Of a stretch of DNA of 64,000 bases, positions 54,408 to 62,894 are shown piece by piece. The DNA comes from CBDFMG01 sp965221205 [NCBI: bacterium]. GTDB lineage: Bacteria > SM23-31. Below the pieces are notes generated by a model that saw only the letters and a list, made by a program, of their open reading frames with translations, made no database searches and had not been told where the DNA came from. Position 1 is the first letter of the stretch. Each line of letters starts with the position of its first letter. The translations under genes and the position numbers were made by a program. The stretch spans positions 1,860,001-1,924,000 of the forward strand of contig OZ244870.1 of NCBI GenBank assembly GCA_965221205.1, given 5' to 3'.

Positions 54408-55118
54408 TTGACCGATAAAATAAAAGAAGCGGACTTCTATCATACCAGGATAAAAGATTGGCCTGAAAGTGAACGTCCTCGGGAAAAACTGTTGCAGGTT
54501 GGTCCAACTCGCTTAACTGATGCAGAGTTACTTGCAATATTATTGCGGACAGGTGCGGGGTTGATAACAGCTGTTGATTTAGCAAAGAGCCTGCTCGTGG
54601 AATACAAGAGTCTTTATGAATTGTCTGCGAGAAACGCCGGTGATTTTTTGAGGTTAAAAGGTATAGGGCAGGCAAAAGCAATATCACTAATTGCTGCATT
54701 TGAAATCGGCAGACGCATCGCTAGCGGGACACGGCCTAACCGGATGAAAGTTTATTCGCCCGAGTCGATTGCAAAACGGTACATTCCGTTGCTTGAAACA
54801 GTAAAACAGGAGGAGTTTAGCGTTATACTGCTCGACACGGCCAACGGTATTATTGGTGAGCACGTTATTACTAAAGGAAGTTTGAACGCGAGCGTAGTGC
54901 ATCCACGTAAAGTGTTCAAAAAAGCCATTACCGAATCGGCTGCACGCGTCATTCTGATCCATAACCATCCGAGCGGTAATCCTGAACCGAGCAGTGAAGA
55001 TAAAAGTGTTACAAAAAATCTTGTACAGACGGGTGCAATCGTCGGCATAGAAGTCATCGATCATCTAATAATTGCCGGTCAGCGCTATTTTAGTTTTGCT
55101 GACCATGATCTGTTGTAG
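54408..55118 (+). CDS. radC: RadC-family (JAB/MPN) protein
   Basis: 236 residues, start TTG at 54408. The N-terminal helix-hairpin-helix region (RLTDAELLAILLRTG ... LRLKGIGQAKAISLIAAFEIGRR) is followed by the JAB metalloprotease-like domain with HNHPSGNPEPSSED (two His and Asp zinc ligands) and E in the strand before. The family was once tied to DNA repair; its true role is not settled, and members often sit near mobile DNA. Intact here. Confidence 0.9.
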   Translation: MTDKIKEADFYHTRIKDWPESERPREKLLQVGPTRLTDAELLAILLRTGAGLITAVDLAKSLLVEYKSLYELSARNAGDFLRLKGIGQAKAISLIAAFEIGRRIASGTRPNRMKVYSPESIAKRYIPLLETVKQEEFSVILLDTANGIIGEHVITKGSLNASVVHPRKVFKKAITESAARVILIHNHPSGNPEPSSEDKSVTKNLVQTGAIVGIEVIDHLIIAGQRYFSFADHDLL

Positions 55119-55206
55119 AGGATTTTCCTTTAATGAGTGTCAATTGTGTTGATTTAATCTGAGTTTAAAACAATATTGGCAGCTTTTCAACGTATAAAAA
55201 CAAAAT

Positions 55207-56205
55207 ATGATGAATAATCATTCTGACAATGGTAGTAGTCCTGTTCTGAACGGTGTCAAAGCCAATATTTGGGCTATTGCAGGTGGTAAAGGGGGTACCG
55301 GAAAATCTGTTATTACTGCGAATCTCGGTATTGTTCTTTCCTCGCTCGGGAAAAAAGTGATTCTCATTGATGGTGATCTCGGAGGGGCGAACCTGCATAT
55401 CTGTTTGAATATTCGCCATCCTTAGGCAAACCTGAATGATTTCATTGTAAATGACAAGAAAAACCTGAAAGATATCTTGCTCGAAACACCGTCTGAAGGA
55501 CTTAAGCTAATCAGTGGTGGATCGGAACTCGTCGGTGTCGCCAATTTACAGCATGGTAAAAAGACAAAGCTTCTCAGACATATTTTACAATTGCCTGCCG
55601 ATTTTATTATTGTTGATCTAGGAGCCGGGCAGTCATATAACACTCTTGATTTTTTCAATCTATCAAACGAAGGAATCATTGTCTGCAACCCTGAACCGAC
55701 CGCCAAACTCGATGCTTATTCTTTTTTGAAGAGTGTTGTTTACCGAAAAATTCTGACAAGTTTTAAGACAAGTTCAGAAGAATATCAATATTTGAAAAAA
55801 ATTCTTGTAGATGATAGAAATAAGACGTTCCAAACACCAAAGCTTTCGATAATAATGGGACAGCGCTTTCAGGAGGCAAGTACTAAGATTGCCACGATAC
55901 TTCAAAACTTCCGTCCCCGCTTAATAATGAATAAAGTAAGAAAGCGTAGCCGTATCGATGAGGGACAGCAGTTATCTATACTCGCAGCAGAATATCTTGA
56001 TATTAACTTGAAATTTATTGGGTATGTTGTCAGAGATGATAAAGTGGTGGAAGCATCGGAAAAAATGATGCCGTTTCTTCTGCAATACCCTCGTTGTAAA
56101 GCTTCCCAAAATTTATATAAGATCCTCGATGACATAGATTCTGTAAATGGTAACGGAAAACAATTCAAGCAAGAAATGAAAACACAATCAAAATCATGGA
56201 AATAA
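55207..56205 (+). pseudogene. MinD/FlhG-like ATPase with an internal amber codon
   Basis: Deviant Walker A KGGTGKS near residue 27, then KKVILIDGDLGGANLHICL, typical of MinD/FlhG-type positioning ATPases. A TAG at 55423-55425 interrupts after IRHP; the same frame goes on with ANLNDFIVNDKKNLKDILLE, IIVDLGAGQSYNTLDFF and to a normal end at 56205. Total length without the stop is 332 codons. As there is only one lesion it is a recent nonsense mutation, a read-through site or a base error. Neighbouring genes give no hint of flagella. Confidence 0.8.
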
Positions 56206-56275
56206 GTCATTCTTTTTCCAAATGCTGTTAGTGCATGCAACGCATTGATTCAGGCTGCTATAAAATATTTTTTAA

Positions 56276-56304
56276 TTGATATTTGCGAATAGTTTTTGTA
56301 TGTT
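56276..56304 (+). promoter_or_regulatory. Promoter of glgA
   Basis: TTGATA (56276-56281), 17-base spacer, TATGTT (56299-56304), 35 bases before the glgA ATG. Confidence 0.5.
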
Positions 56305-56339
56305 ACGCTTGAGAAAGCGACTCCTATCATTATCATTTC

Positions 56340-57821
56340 ATGAAGAAACTTAATATCCTCTTTTTATCTTCCGAAGTAGCCCCATTTGCTAAAACCAGTG
56401 GATTAGCCGATGTTTCAGTATCCCTTCCAAAGGGTCTGAAAGAATTGGGGCATGAAGTTCGGATTATAATGCCAAAATATAAAGTAGTCAATGACCGGAA
56501 GTATATTTTGCGTGATGTGATCCGTCTGAAAGACATTCCTATAACAGTTGGCGATTCGGTTAAAAAGATCCGTGTAAAATCTGCCTTTACCCCTGACCCT
56601 GTAAAAATCCAGACTTATTTTATAGATTATCGTCCCTATTTTGGCCGTGAAGGCCTCTACAGTGCTCCAAAAACAAACAAGGATTTTCCAGACAACGATG
56701 AACGGTATATATTATTTGCAAAAGGTGTTCTTGAAACATTGAAGCTTCTTTACTGGCAGCCCGACATTATTCATTGTAATGACTGGCAGACCGGTCTTAT
56801 CCCTTTTTTCTTGAAAACGTTATATGAAGATGACGAGTTTTTCAAAAAAACATCAACAGTTTTTACGATTCACAATGTCGGTTATCAAGGAAATTTTCCC
56901 CCGGGATCTTTTGCAAAAACAAATGTAGATAAATCGCTGTTTCAATCCGATGGTATGACGGAATATTATGGAAAGTTCAGTTTTATGAAAACAGGCATTT
57001 ATTACTCCGATTATATCACGACAGTGAGTGAGCAGTATGCAGAAGAAGTGCAGCAATCTGCAGAATATGGATTTGGCTTTGAAGGCATCTTCAAAGACCG
57101 AAGGGATGTGTTTTCAGGAATAATAAATGGTGTTGATTATTCGATTTGGCATCCTGAGACAGATGAAACTATCAGCAGTAACTATACTGCTACTGACCTT
57201 TCCGGTAAGCTTGAGAACAAAAAAGCTCTTGCGAAAAAGTACAATTTTTCGTTTGATGAAGCTACTCCGATTATTGGATTAATAACAAGATTGGCCGATC
57301 AAAAGGGTCTTGATCTCTTAGAAAAAATAATTGATGATCTTATAAAGCTCAATGCGCAGTTTGTTGTTCTGGGAACCGGAGATAAAAAGTACCATACAAT
57401 CCTTACGAAAATCAACAAGAAACATCCCAACAAATTTGGAGTAAAACTCACTTTTGATGAAGCGCTTGCACATCACATTGAAGCCGGTAGTGATATGTTC
57501 TTGATGCCATCACGTTATGAGCCGTGTGGATTGAATCAATTATATAGCTTAAAATATGGCACGGTACCAATTGTAAGAAAGACGGGCGGATTGGCCGATA
57601 CAATTGAAGAGTTTAATCCTGAGACCGGCAAAGGTAACGGATTCGTTTTTGAAAAATATGACGATAAAGAACTGCTCAAAACAATTAAGCGGGCAATTGA
57701 ATTCTTTGGAAATCAAAAAATCTGGAAGAAAATCATCAAGAATGGGATGAAACAAAATTTTTCATGGAAAGCTTCAGCAAAGAGATATTCAAAAATTTAT
57801 GAAAAAGTTCTGAAAAAATGA
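56340..57821 (+). CDS. glgA: Glycogen synthase (GT5)
   Basis: Adds glucose from ADP- or UDP-glucose to growing alpha-1,4-glucan, 493 residues. N-terminal GT5 domain begins ILFLSSEVAPFAKTSGLADVSVSLPKGL; the nucleotide-binding motif reads KTSGL where the family usually has K-x-GGL. The acceptor and donor segments HCNDWQTGLIPFFL, FTIHNVGYQGNF, INGVDYSIWHPETD, SRYEPCGLNQLYSLKYGTVPIVRKTGGLADTI are all present. No glgB or glgC is in the window. Monocistronic, with its own promoter and terminator. Confidence 0.93.
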   Translation: MKKLNILFLSSEVAPFAKTSGLADVSVSLPKGLKELGHEVRIIMPKYKVVNDRKYILRDVIRLKDIPITVGDSVKKIRVKSAFTPDPVKIQTYFIDYRPYFGREGLYSAPKTNKDFPDNDERYILFAKGVLETLKLLYWQPDIIHCNDWQTGLIPFFLKTLYEDDEFFKKTSTVFTIHNVGYQGNFPPGSFAKTNVDKSLFQSDGMTEYYGKFSFMKTGIYYSDYITTVSEQYAEEVQQSAEYGFGFEGIFKDRRDVFSGIINGVDYSIWHPETDETISSNYTATDLSGKLENKKALAKKYNFSFDEATPIIGLITRLADQKGLDLLEKIIDDLIKLNAQFVVLGTGDKKYHTILTKINKKHPNKFGVKLTFDEALAHHIEAGSDMFLMPSRYEPCGLNQLYSLKYGTVPIVRKTGGLADTIEEFNPETGKGNGFVFEKYDDKELLKTIKRAIEFFGNQKIWKKIIKNGMKQNFSWKASAKRYSKIYEKVLKK

Positions 57822-57885
57822 TTGTGTTTTTATGAACTTCTTGTTTTTGTGTGTTTGCCGGTAACTACGTAATAATAAATTTGAT

Positions 57886-57920
57886 GTCAAACTTGTATAA
57901 GTTTGACATTTTCTTTATTT
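57886..57920 (+). terminator. Rho-independent terminator after glgA
   Basis: Perfect nine-base-pair stem GTCAAACTT/AAGTTTGAC with loop GTAT (57886-57907), followed by a T-rich tract. Confidence 0.88.
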
Positions 57921-57954
57921 TGAAGAACAAACGAAATAATAATCTGTTAGTACT

Positions 57955-58539
57955 ATGAGTACAGCTAACAAAGCAATTTTTTTAGACCGTGATGGAACAA
58001 TCATGTTTGAAGAGGATTATATTGATAATGTGGATGATGTGAGATTGCTGCCAGGCGCTGTTGATGCACTTGCTCAGGCAAAAATTCTTGGTTTCAAACT
58101 TGTTGTTGTTACGAATCAGTCTGGTGTTGCGCGAGGAATGTTTCCGGAGTCGAAAGTAATAGAAATAAATCAGACGTTGTGTGAGATACTTGAACAGTCC
58201 GGAGTGGGTATTGACGGCACATATTACTGCCCGCATCACCCTGATGGAAAACAGCACAAGTATACACGAAAATGTAATTGCCGGAAACCAGCAACGGGTT
58301 TGATTCAACAGGCAGTAGACGAACTCAAGCTCTCATTGGACGGCTCGTACATGATTGGAGACAAGCTGTCTGATATCAATTGTGGTATCAATGCTGGTTT
58401 GAAAACGGTGCTTGTACGTACGGGATATGCAAAAGATACAAAATATTCTCTTGCAAATGCAGAACATAGTGTTCATCCGGATAGAATAGTTGATTCACTC
58501 ATTGAAGCTGTTGAATGGATTAAACATGAATCGGAATAA
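57955..58539 (+). CDS. gmhB: D-glycero-D-manno-heptose-1,7-bisphosphate 7-phosphatase
   Basis: HAD-family phosphatase of ADP-heptose synthesis for LPS, 194 residues. Nucleophile motif FLDRDGT (D11, D13), motif II VVTNQSGVARG, zinc loop CPHHPDG ... KCNCRKPATG and motif III MIGDKLSDINCG. The zinc loop separates GmhB from histidinol phosphatase domains. Together with the GT9 genes it argues for heptose in the LPS core. The next gene starts 14 bases before its stop. Confidence 0.9.
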   Translation: MSTANKAIFLDRDGTIMFEEDYIDNVDDVRLLPGAVDALAQAKILGFKLVVVTNQSGVARGMFPESKVIEINQTLCEILEQSGVGIDGTYYCPHHPDGKQHKYTRKCNCRKPATGLIQQAVDELKLSLDGSYMIGDKLSDINCGINAGLKTVLVRTGYAKDTKYSLANAEHSVHPDRIVDSLIEAVEWIKHESE

Positions 58540-59704
58540 TATCCAAAAAATAGTTACACTTTTATTAATTACAGCTGCGATTGTCTCATGCGATGATCAG
58601 CCGCTTATATTTGAAGAAGATGAAATTCCATTTCGGGAACCTGCAGGTAACGTTGTAGAGACAACTGCGGTTATTGATTCGACTTTCTTTTTTATTACTG
58701 ATCCATTTTTCGGTAGGGGAAATTCACCAAATCTAATGTTAGGTGAATATAAAGATCTGGAAAGCAGCATTTTACTGCGCTTCAGGGATATCTCAGTAAA
58801 TGTTTCTGTTGATTCTGCGCAAATTAGTTTTATTCCATCTTTTGTTTATGGTGAAGCACTTGAATCGTTTACTGCTCATGTATTTGAAGTAACATCAGAC
58901 TGGAATACAGTAACATTGCCCGAAGTGACAGTCAATCCGATTGAGGTGGCGTCCTTTCAGGTTAGCTCTTCACTTGAAGAAGTTGAACGAGTAACTATTC
59001 CAGCTGATTTGGCGCAAAAATGGGTCGATGCTGCGGTAGATTCGACACTCCCGAATTATGGTATTCTAATTTCATCTGACAATGCAGGATTCGCTAAACA
59101 GTATATTCACGATGTCTCTAATCCCAATGGTCCGGTCTTAAATATAAATATGTTATTATTTTACTCAGATAATGGAGAGCAGGCTGTTGAAATATTAATT
59201 CCTTCGGCTACTACCTACCTAGTTGATGGTCCGAAAGTTTTAGAAAATGGTTTTGTGCTTAGTAATTTTGGGAGTCACAGAATGGCAGTCCGTTTTGGCA
59301 TCGGCCATATTCCTGATAATGCAATCATAAACTTTGCAGAAATGGTATTAGTCCTTGACGAAGATAATTCTGATCTCAAGAGTGGTGAGACGTATTCTTT
59401 ACAATCGCATGCGATTATTTCAGAATCGTGGGATCCTGAAAATATTATTCTGTCTATTGAATCGTCTCAGAAGAGTACCATTAGATTAAACAGTAATTCT
59501 GAAAGGTTTGAGGCAAGATTTAACGTAAAAACTTTATTTCAAGCTTGGGTTCAGTCTAAGGAGGCAAATAACGGAATTTTATTTGTATCAGGATCTGAAG
59601 GGCTCGATTTTTCAAAGTTTGTCTATTTTTTTGATACGGGTGATGGGGGCATACAACCCACTATACAAGTTCAGTATACAGTTTTTAATATTGTTGGTCA
59701 ATAG
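58526..59704 (+). CDS. Lipoprotein with DNRLRE-like beta-sandwich repeats
   Basis: 392 residues from the ATG at 58526, which overlaps the gmhB end. Signal with lipobox ITAAIVSC (lipidated Cys near residue 22). Two segments (about 40-190 and 225-390) share the pattern of DNRLRE-type surface modules: a run of beta strands, SSILLRFRDISVNVSVDSAQISF, a SDWN-type motif (TSDWNTVTLP; SESWDPENI) and AQKWVDAAVDSTLPNYGILI with its W, and its twin FQAWVQSKEANNGILFVSG. Role unknown; surface or secreted structure is likely. Confidence 0.6.
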   Translation: MNRNNIQKIVTLLLITAAIVSCDDQPLIFEEDEIPFREPAGNVVETTAVIDSTFFFITDPFFGRGNSPNLMLGEYKDLESSILLRFRDISVNVSVDSAQISFIPSFVYGEALESFTAHVFEVTSDWNTVTLPEVTVNPIEVASFQVSSSLEEVERVTIPADLAQKWVDAAVDSTLPNYGILISSDNAGFAKQYIHDVSNPNGPVLNINMLLFYSDNGEQAVEILIPSATTYLVDGPKVLENGFVLSNFGSHRMAVRFGIGHIPDNAIINFAEMVLVLDEDNSDLKSGETYSLQSHAIISESWDPENIILSIESSQKSTIRLNSNSERFEARFNVKTLFQAWVQSKEANNGILFVSGSEGLDFSKFVYFFDTGDGGIQPTIQVQYTVFNIVGQ

Positions 59705-59716
59705 GTCGATTCCATT

Positions 59717-60925
59717 ATGAAGCATATAATAAAATTACTTCCATTGATTGCACCCATATTCTTACTGATCCCAAACACTGGAATGGCCCAATCGATATTT
59801 GGAGCCGGAGGAATTGGAGAATTGCGCTACCTTGCAAGTATTCGTTCAGCAGCAATAGGTGGCTCCGGTATAGCCTTGGTGGATCCAATTGCACAGAATC
59901 ATTTAAATCCGGCCGCATGGGGATATCTAAGATATGTTTCTTACGGCATTGGTGTCAGATTTGAGGGAGTGAACAACGAAAGACCTACTCAAAATAGCAC
60001 CAGTGAAGAATCCGGATTGAATGATATCTCATTTGCTTTGAACACAAAAGGCAGCCTCACATTTGCCGGTGGATTCAAACCTCATTCTGATAATGATTTT
60101 AAAGTACTGACAAAGACTGACGTGTATGAGAGATTGCTGGAGGTGACCGGTGGTACATCTTTAGGATATTTTGGCTTTGGATATTCATTTGGAGAACGCG
60201 TTTTGATTGGTGCTCAGTACAATTATGTTTTCGGAACAGATGATGAGCAATGGAATCTTGATTTTTCACAATTCAATAATGTAAATATTTCAGATGTGGC
60301 AATACGGTCGACCCGCCAAAAAAGGGGATATGGATATACTCTTGGAACAATTTTTCGTTTTTTTCCTCAGGTGCAAATCGGTGCAGTTTATATGAGCGAA
60401 GCAAAGTTGGATACAAAGCTTCGAGAATCTGATACTGCGGGGAATGCCGGAATAGAAGAACAATTTGACATAACGATTCCTCATTCGTTTGGTATAGGCC
60501 TTGTGTCAGAGCTGAGCCCGGCAGTACTATTTGCAGCAGATATCTATAGTTGGCAGTACGAGGATCTCGATTTGAGTGCACCTACCACGCAAATATTCAA
60601 TAATTCGACCAGGTATTCGGCCGGATTTGAGTTCGGAAATCGTGAAACTGAAATAAGGACAATTGCACGTGGCTTGAAGTACAGAATTGGGGGATATTAC
60701 TGGCAATTATATAATACGGATGTTGATGGAACTGCAGTTACTGAAAAGTTTATTACTGCTGGATTTGGATATCCCTTCAATGGGGGAGGGACGAGGCTTG
60801 ATGTTGCCTTTGAAGGTGGTTTTAGAGAATCGGAATCAGGGTTACTTGGAAAAGATAAAGTTGCTCGACTATTCGTAGGAATTGTCGGTGCGGAGGTCTG
60901 GTTTAGAAGAGTGATGAACAGATGA
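59717..60925 (+). CDS. PorV/FadL-like outer-membrane barrel protein
   Basis: 402 residues with signal peptide (cleavage near GMAQS). The mature N terminus SIFGAGGIGELRYLASIRSAAIGGSGIAL followed by DPIAQNHLNPAAWGYL is the hallmark of PorV/OmpP1-like proteins (short helix, then an N-P-A-A motif). The rest alternates as in a beta-barrel and ends in VGAEVWFRRVMNR. May be part of a type 9-like secretion route or a transporter of hydrophobic substrates; no other type 9 gene is here. Twelve bases after the DNRLRE-like lipoprotein, so possibly its partner. Confidence 0.7.
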   Translation: MKHIIKLLPLIAPIFLLIPNTGMAQSIFGAGGIGELRYLASIRSAAIGGSGIALVDPIAQNHLNPAAWGYLRYVSYGIGVRFEGVNNERPTQNSTSEESGLNDISFALNTKGSLTFAGGFKPHSDNDFKVLTKTDVYERLLEVTGGTSLGYFGFGYSFGERVLIGAQYNYVFGTDDEQWNLDFSQFNNVNISDVAIRSTRQKRGYGYTLGTIFRFFPQVQIGAVYMSEAKLDTKLRESDTAGNAGIEEQFDITIPHSFGIGLVSELSPAVLFAADIYSWQYEDLDLSAPTTQIFNNSTRYSAGFEFGNRETEIRTIARGLKYRIGGYYWQLYNTDVDGTAVTEKFITAGFGYPFNGGGTRLDVAFEGGFRESESGLLGKDKVARLFVGIVGAEVWFRRVMNR

Positions 60926-60945
60926 ATATCAAGATAAAAAATTTA

Positions 60946-60974
60946 TTGATATAGCGTCAAATTCTATATATATT
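60946..60974 (+). promoter_or_regulatory. Promoter of the TPR lipoprotein gene
   Basis: TTGATA (60946-60951), 17-base spacer, TATATT (60969-60974), 53 bases before the ATG at 61028. Confidence 0.55.
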
Positions 60975-61027
60975 ACGTTATTACGTTTTGATAATGATAA
61001 CTTTTTATAACAAAGGCCAAATTCCAT

Positions 61028-62335
61028 ATGAAATATATAAATCAAAACAAAATAATCCGGACAGTTGTGTTACTGAGCATGTTCTGTGCATTTGCTGTTT
61101 GGAGCGGGTGTGCAAGTTCATCGCAGACTGCTACCGATGATGCGTCAGCTGCTAATAATGTAAATCAGGAAAAATCTACTGAAGAGCTGACTCAGGAGAT
61201 GATTATCGCATTTAATTTAGGCTATGATAGATATCAGCAAAAAGATTACGAAAATGCCCTCCCGTATCTATTAAGAACCAACGCAATTGACCAAGATATC
61301 AATGGCGATAATCTGAGATACCCACGGATTTATCTCCAGATAGGAAGGTCCTATTTTGAACGGGGAATCGTCGATAGTGCATTTTATGCATATGATGCAG
61401 GTCTTGAGTACAATGAAGGTAACCTGACATTCCTAAACTGGCTCCAATGGTATTATCTCAACGAAAACCAACTTGATGAATATATTGAGACTACATTAGA
61501 TATAATAGAATATGAGCAGGATCTAAAAAATCAACAAGATAATATTATCAGAGTAAAAGATCTGTTTAAATCCCGTGGTGAAAATGAAAAAGCCCTTGAA
61601 CTCATTGAGCTACTCTTAGAGCTTGAACCGGGCAATATTGCTCTTGATAATGAAAGAATCGGATTGATAAGGGAGTTACGTGGAGATGATGCATTATTAG
61701 AGGAATTTGAACGCCGTTATCAAGATGACCCTTCTGATTCAGAAGTCATCTGGCAGCTTTTGTCCGCTTATGCTGATCAATCGCGACATTCTGAAGTAAT
61801 TGAACTTGCTGACGCGTTCACAGTATTGAATCCGGATGATATTGACGTTCGTCTGCTAAAAATTAATGCACTCAGGTCTACGAATCGTGTCGATGATGCT
61901 ATCAGTGTAATCCGAGAGCTTACTCAACTTCGTCCACAAGAACCGCAATATCTGCTCGATATTGCCGATATTTACCGTATTGACAAGCAAAATGTACGCG
62001 AAGCACTCAATTGGGCATCGAGAGCGCGACAGATTGACAGAAATCATGGAAAAGCAAATTACATGTTAGGTGAGCTGATAGTAGAATATATAGAGAACAC
62101 AATGTCACAATATGGCAGATCAGCAGCCTCATATGATGATAAACTTATTTATGAAGTAGCTGTGACCTATTTTCAGGATGCCGCCCGTGACCCGAATACC
62201 CGAAGCGATGGTGCACGTTATGCGAGTTTTTATGGAGAAAACTTCATGCGGACATCCGAAGATAAGTTTATGAATAAAGGTCAGGATATACCAAAAACGC
62301 CCGAGTATGAGTGGATCTGGCGATTTAAAAGGTAA
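61028..62335 (+). CDS. TPR-repeat lipoprotein
   Basis: 435 residues. Lipobox AVWSGC (Cys near residue 27) after a hydrophobic signal, then a Ser/Thr/Asn-rich linker. Residues about 60-385 are helical repeats with TPR spacing (FNLGYDRYQQKDYENALPYL, YLQIGRSYFERGIVDSAFYAYD, DIADIYRIDKQNVREALNWA). Such proteins hold together outer-membrane assembly or secretion complexes. Own promoter; followed 6 bases later by rpiB. Confidence 0.8.
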   Translation: MKYINQNKIIRTVVLLSMFCAFAVWSGCASSSQTATDDASAANNVNQEKSTEELTQEMIIAFNLGYDRYQQKDYENALPYLLRTNAIDQDINGDNLRYPRIYLQIGRSYFERGIVDSAFYAYDAGLEYNEGNLTFLNWLQWYYLNENQLDEYIETTLDIIEYEQDLKNQQDNIIRVKDLFKSRGENEKALELIELLLELEPGNIALDNERIGLIRELRGDDALLEEFERRYQDDPSDSEVIWQLLSAYADQSRHSEVIELADAFTVLNPDDIDVRLLKINALRSTNRVDDAISVIRELTQLRPQEPQYLLDIADIYRIDKQNVREALNWASRARQIDRNHGKANYMLGELIVEYIENTMSQYGRSAASYDDKLIYEVAVTYFQDAARDPNTRSDGARYASFYGENFMRTSEDKFMNKGQDIPKTPEYEWIWRFKR

Positions 62336-62341
62336 CTCATT

Positions 62342-62782
62342 TTGAAAATTGTAGTTGGTAGTGACCATGCCGGTTTTAATTTAAAAGAAGAAGTAGTTCA
62401 ATATCTGAAAAACCGGGAAATAGATTGTATAGATTTAGGAACATTTTCTGAAGAATCGGTAGATTATCCAGATATTGGAATTAAGGTTGCGCGTAAAGTT
62501 GCCGATGGCATTTATGATAATGGTGTCCTGATTTGTGGTTCCGGTGTCGGCATGTCAATTATTGCCAATAAAGTCCCCGGTATTAGGGCTGCGCTCGTTA
62601 TGACTCCTGAACAGGCAGAATTGAGCAAACGGCATAATGACTCAAATATTCTTGTGCTTGCCGGAAGAATGACAGATGAATCGACAGCTCTTGCGTCGCT
62701 CCAATCGTGGTTACAAGCTTCTTTTGAGGGGGGAAGACACGCTCTTCGAATTCAGAAAATTCATGAATTATCCGATAAATGA
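62342..62782 (+). CDS. rpiB: Ribose-5-phosphate isomerase B
   Basis: Interconverts ribose-5-phosphate and ribulose-5-phosphate, 146 residues. Start TTG at 62342 gives MKIVVGSDHAGFNLKEEV, with the conserved SDHAG at 7-11. The catalytic cysteine is C65 in GVLICGSGVGMSIIANK; HNDSN and R of AGRMT bind the phosphate. Close to the glyA start, in line with a central-metabolism pair. Confidence 0.93.
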   Translation: MKIVVGSDHAGFNLKEEVVQYLKNREIDCIDLGTFSEESVDYPDIGIKVARKVADGIYDNGVLICGSGVGMSIIANKVPGIRAALVMTPEQAELSKRHNDSNILVLAGRMTDESTALASLQSWLQASFEGGRHALRIQKIHELSDK

Positions 62783-62894
62783 TGTAATAGTCATTAACTA
62801 TGCCGGATTTCCATCTTTGTAAGATTATTAAAATGTACGCTGTAATTGCACCGGCCCCTCCTGTTTCCATTCACGTTCAAACAAGTAGGCTTCA

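Noticed and set aside
55207-56205. Recoded TAG across the genome
   Set aside because: TAG ends other intact genes in this window, so it is read as stop.
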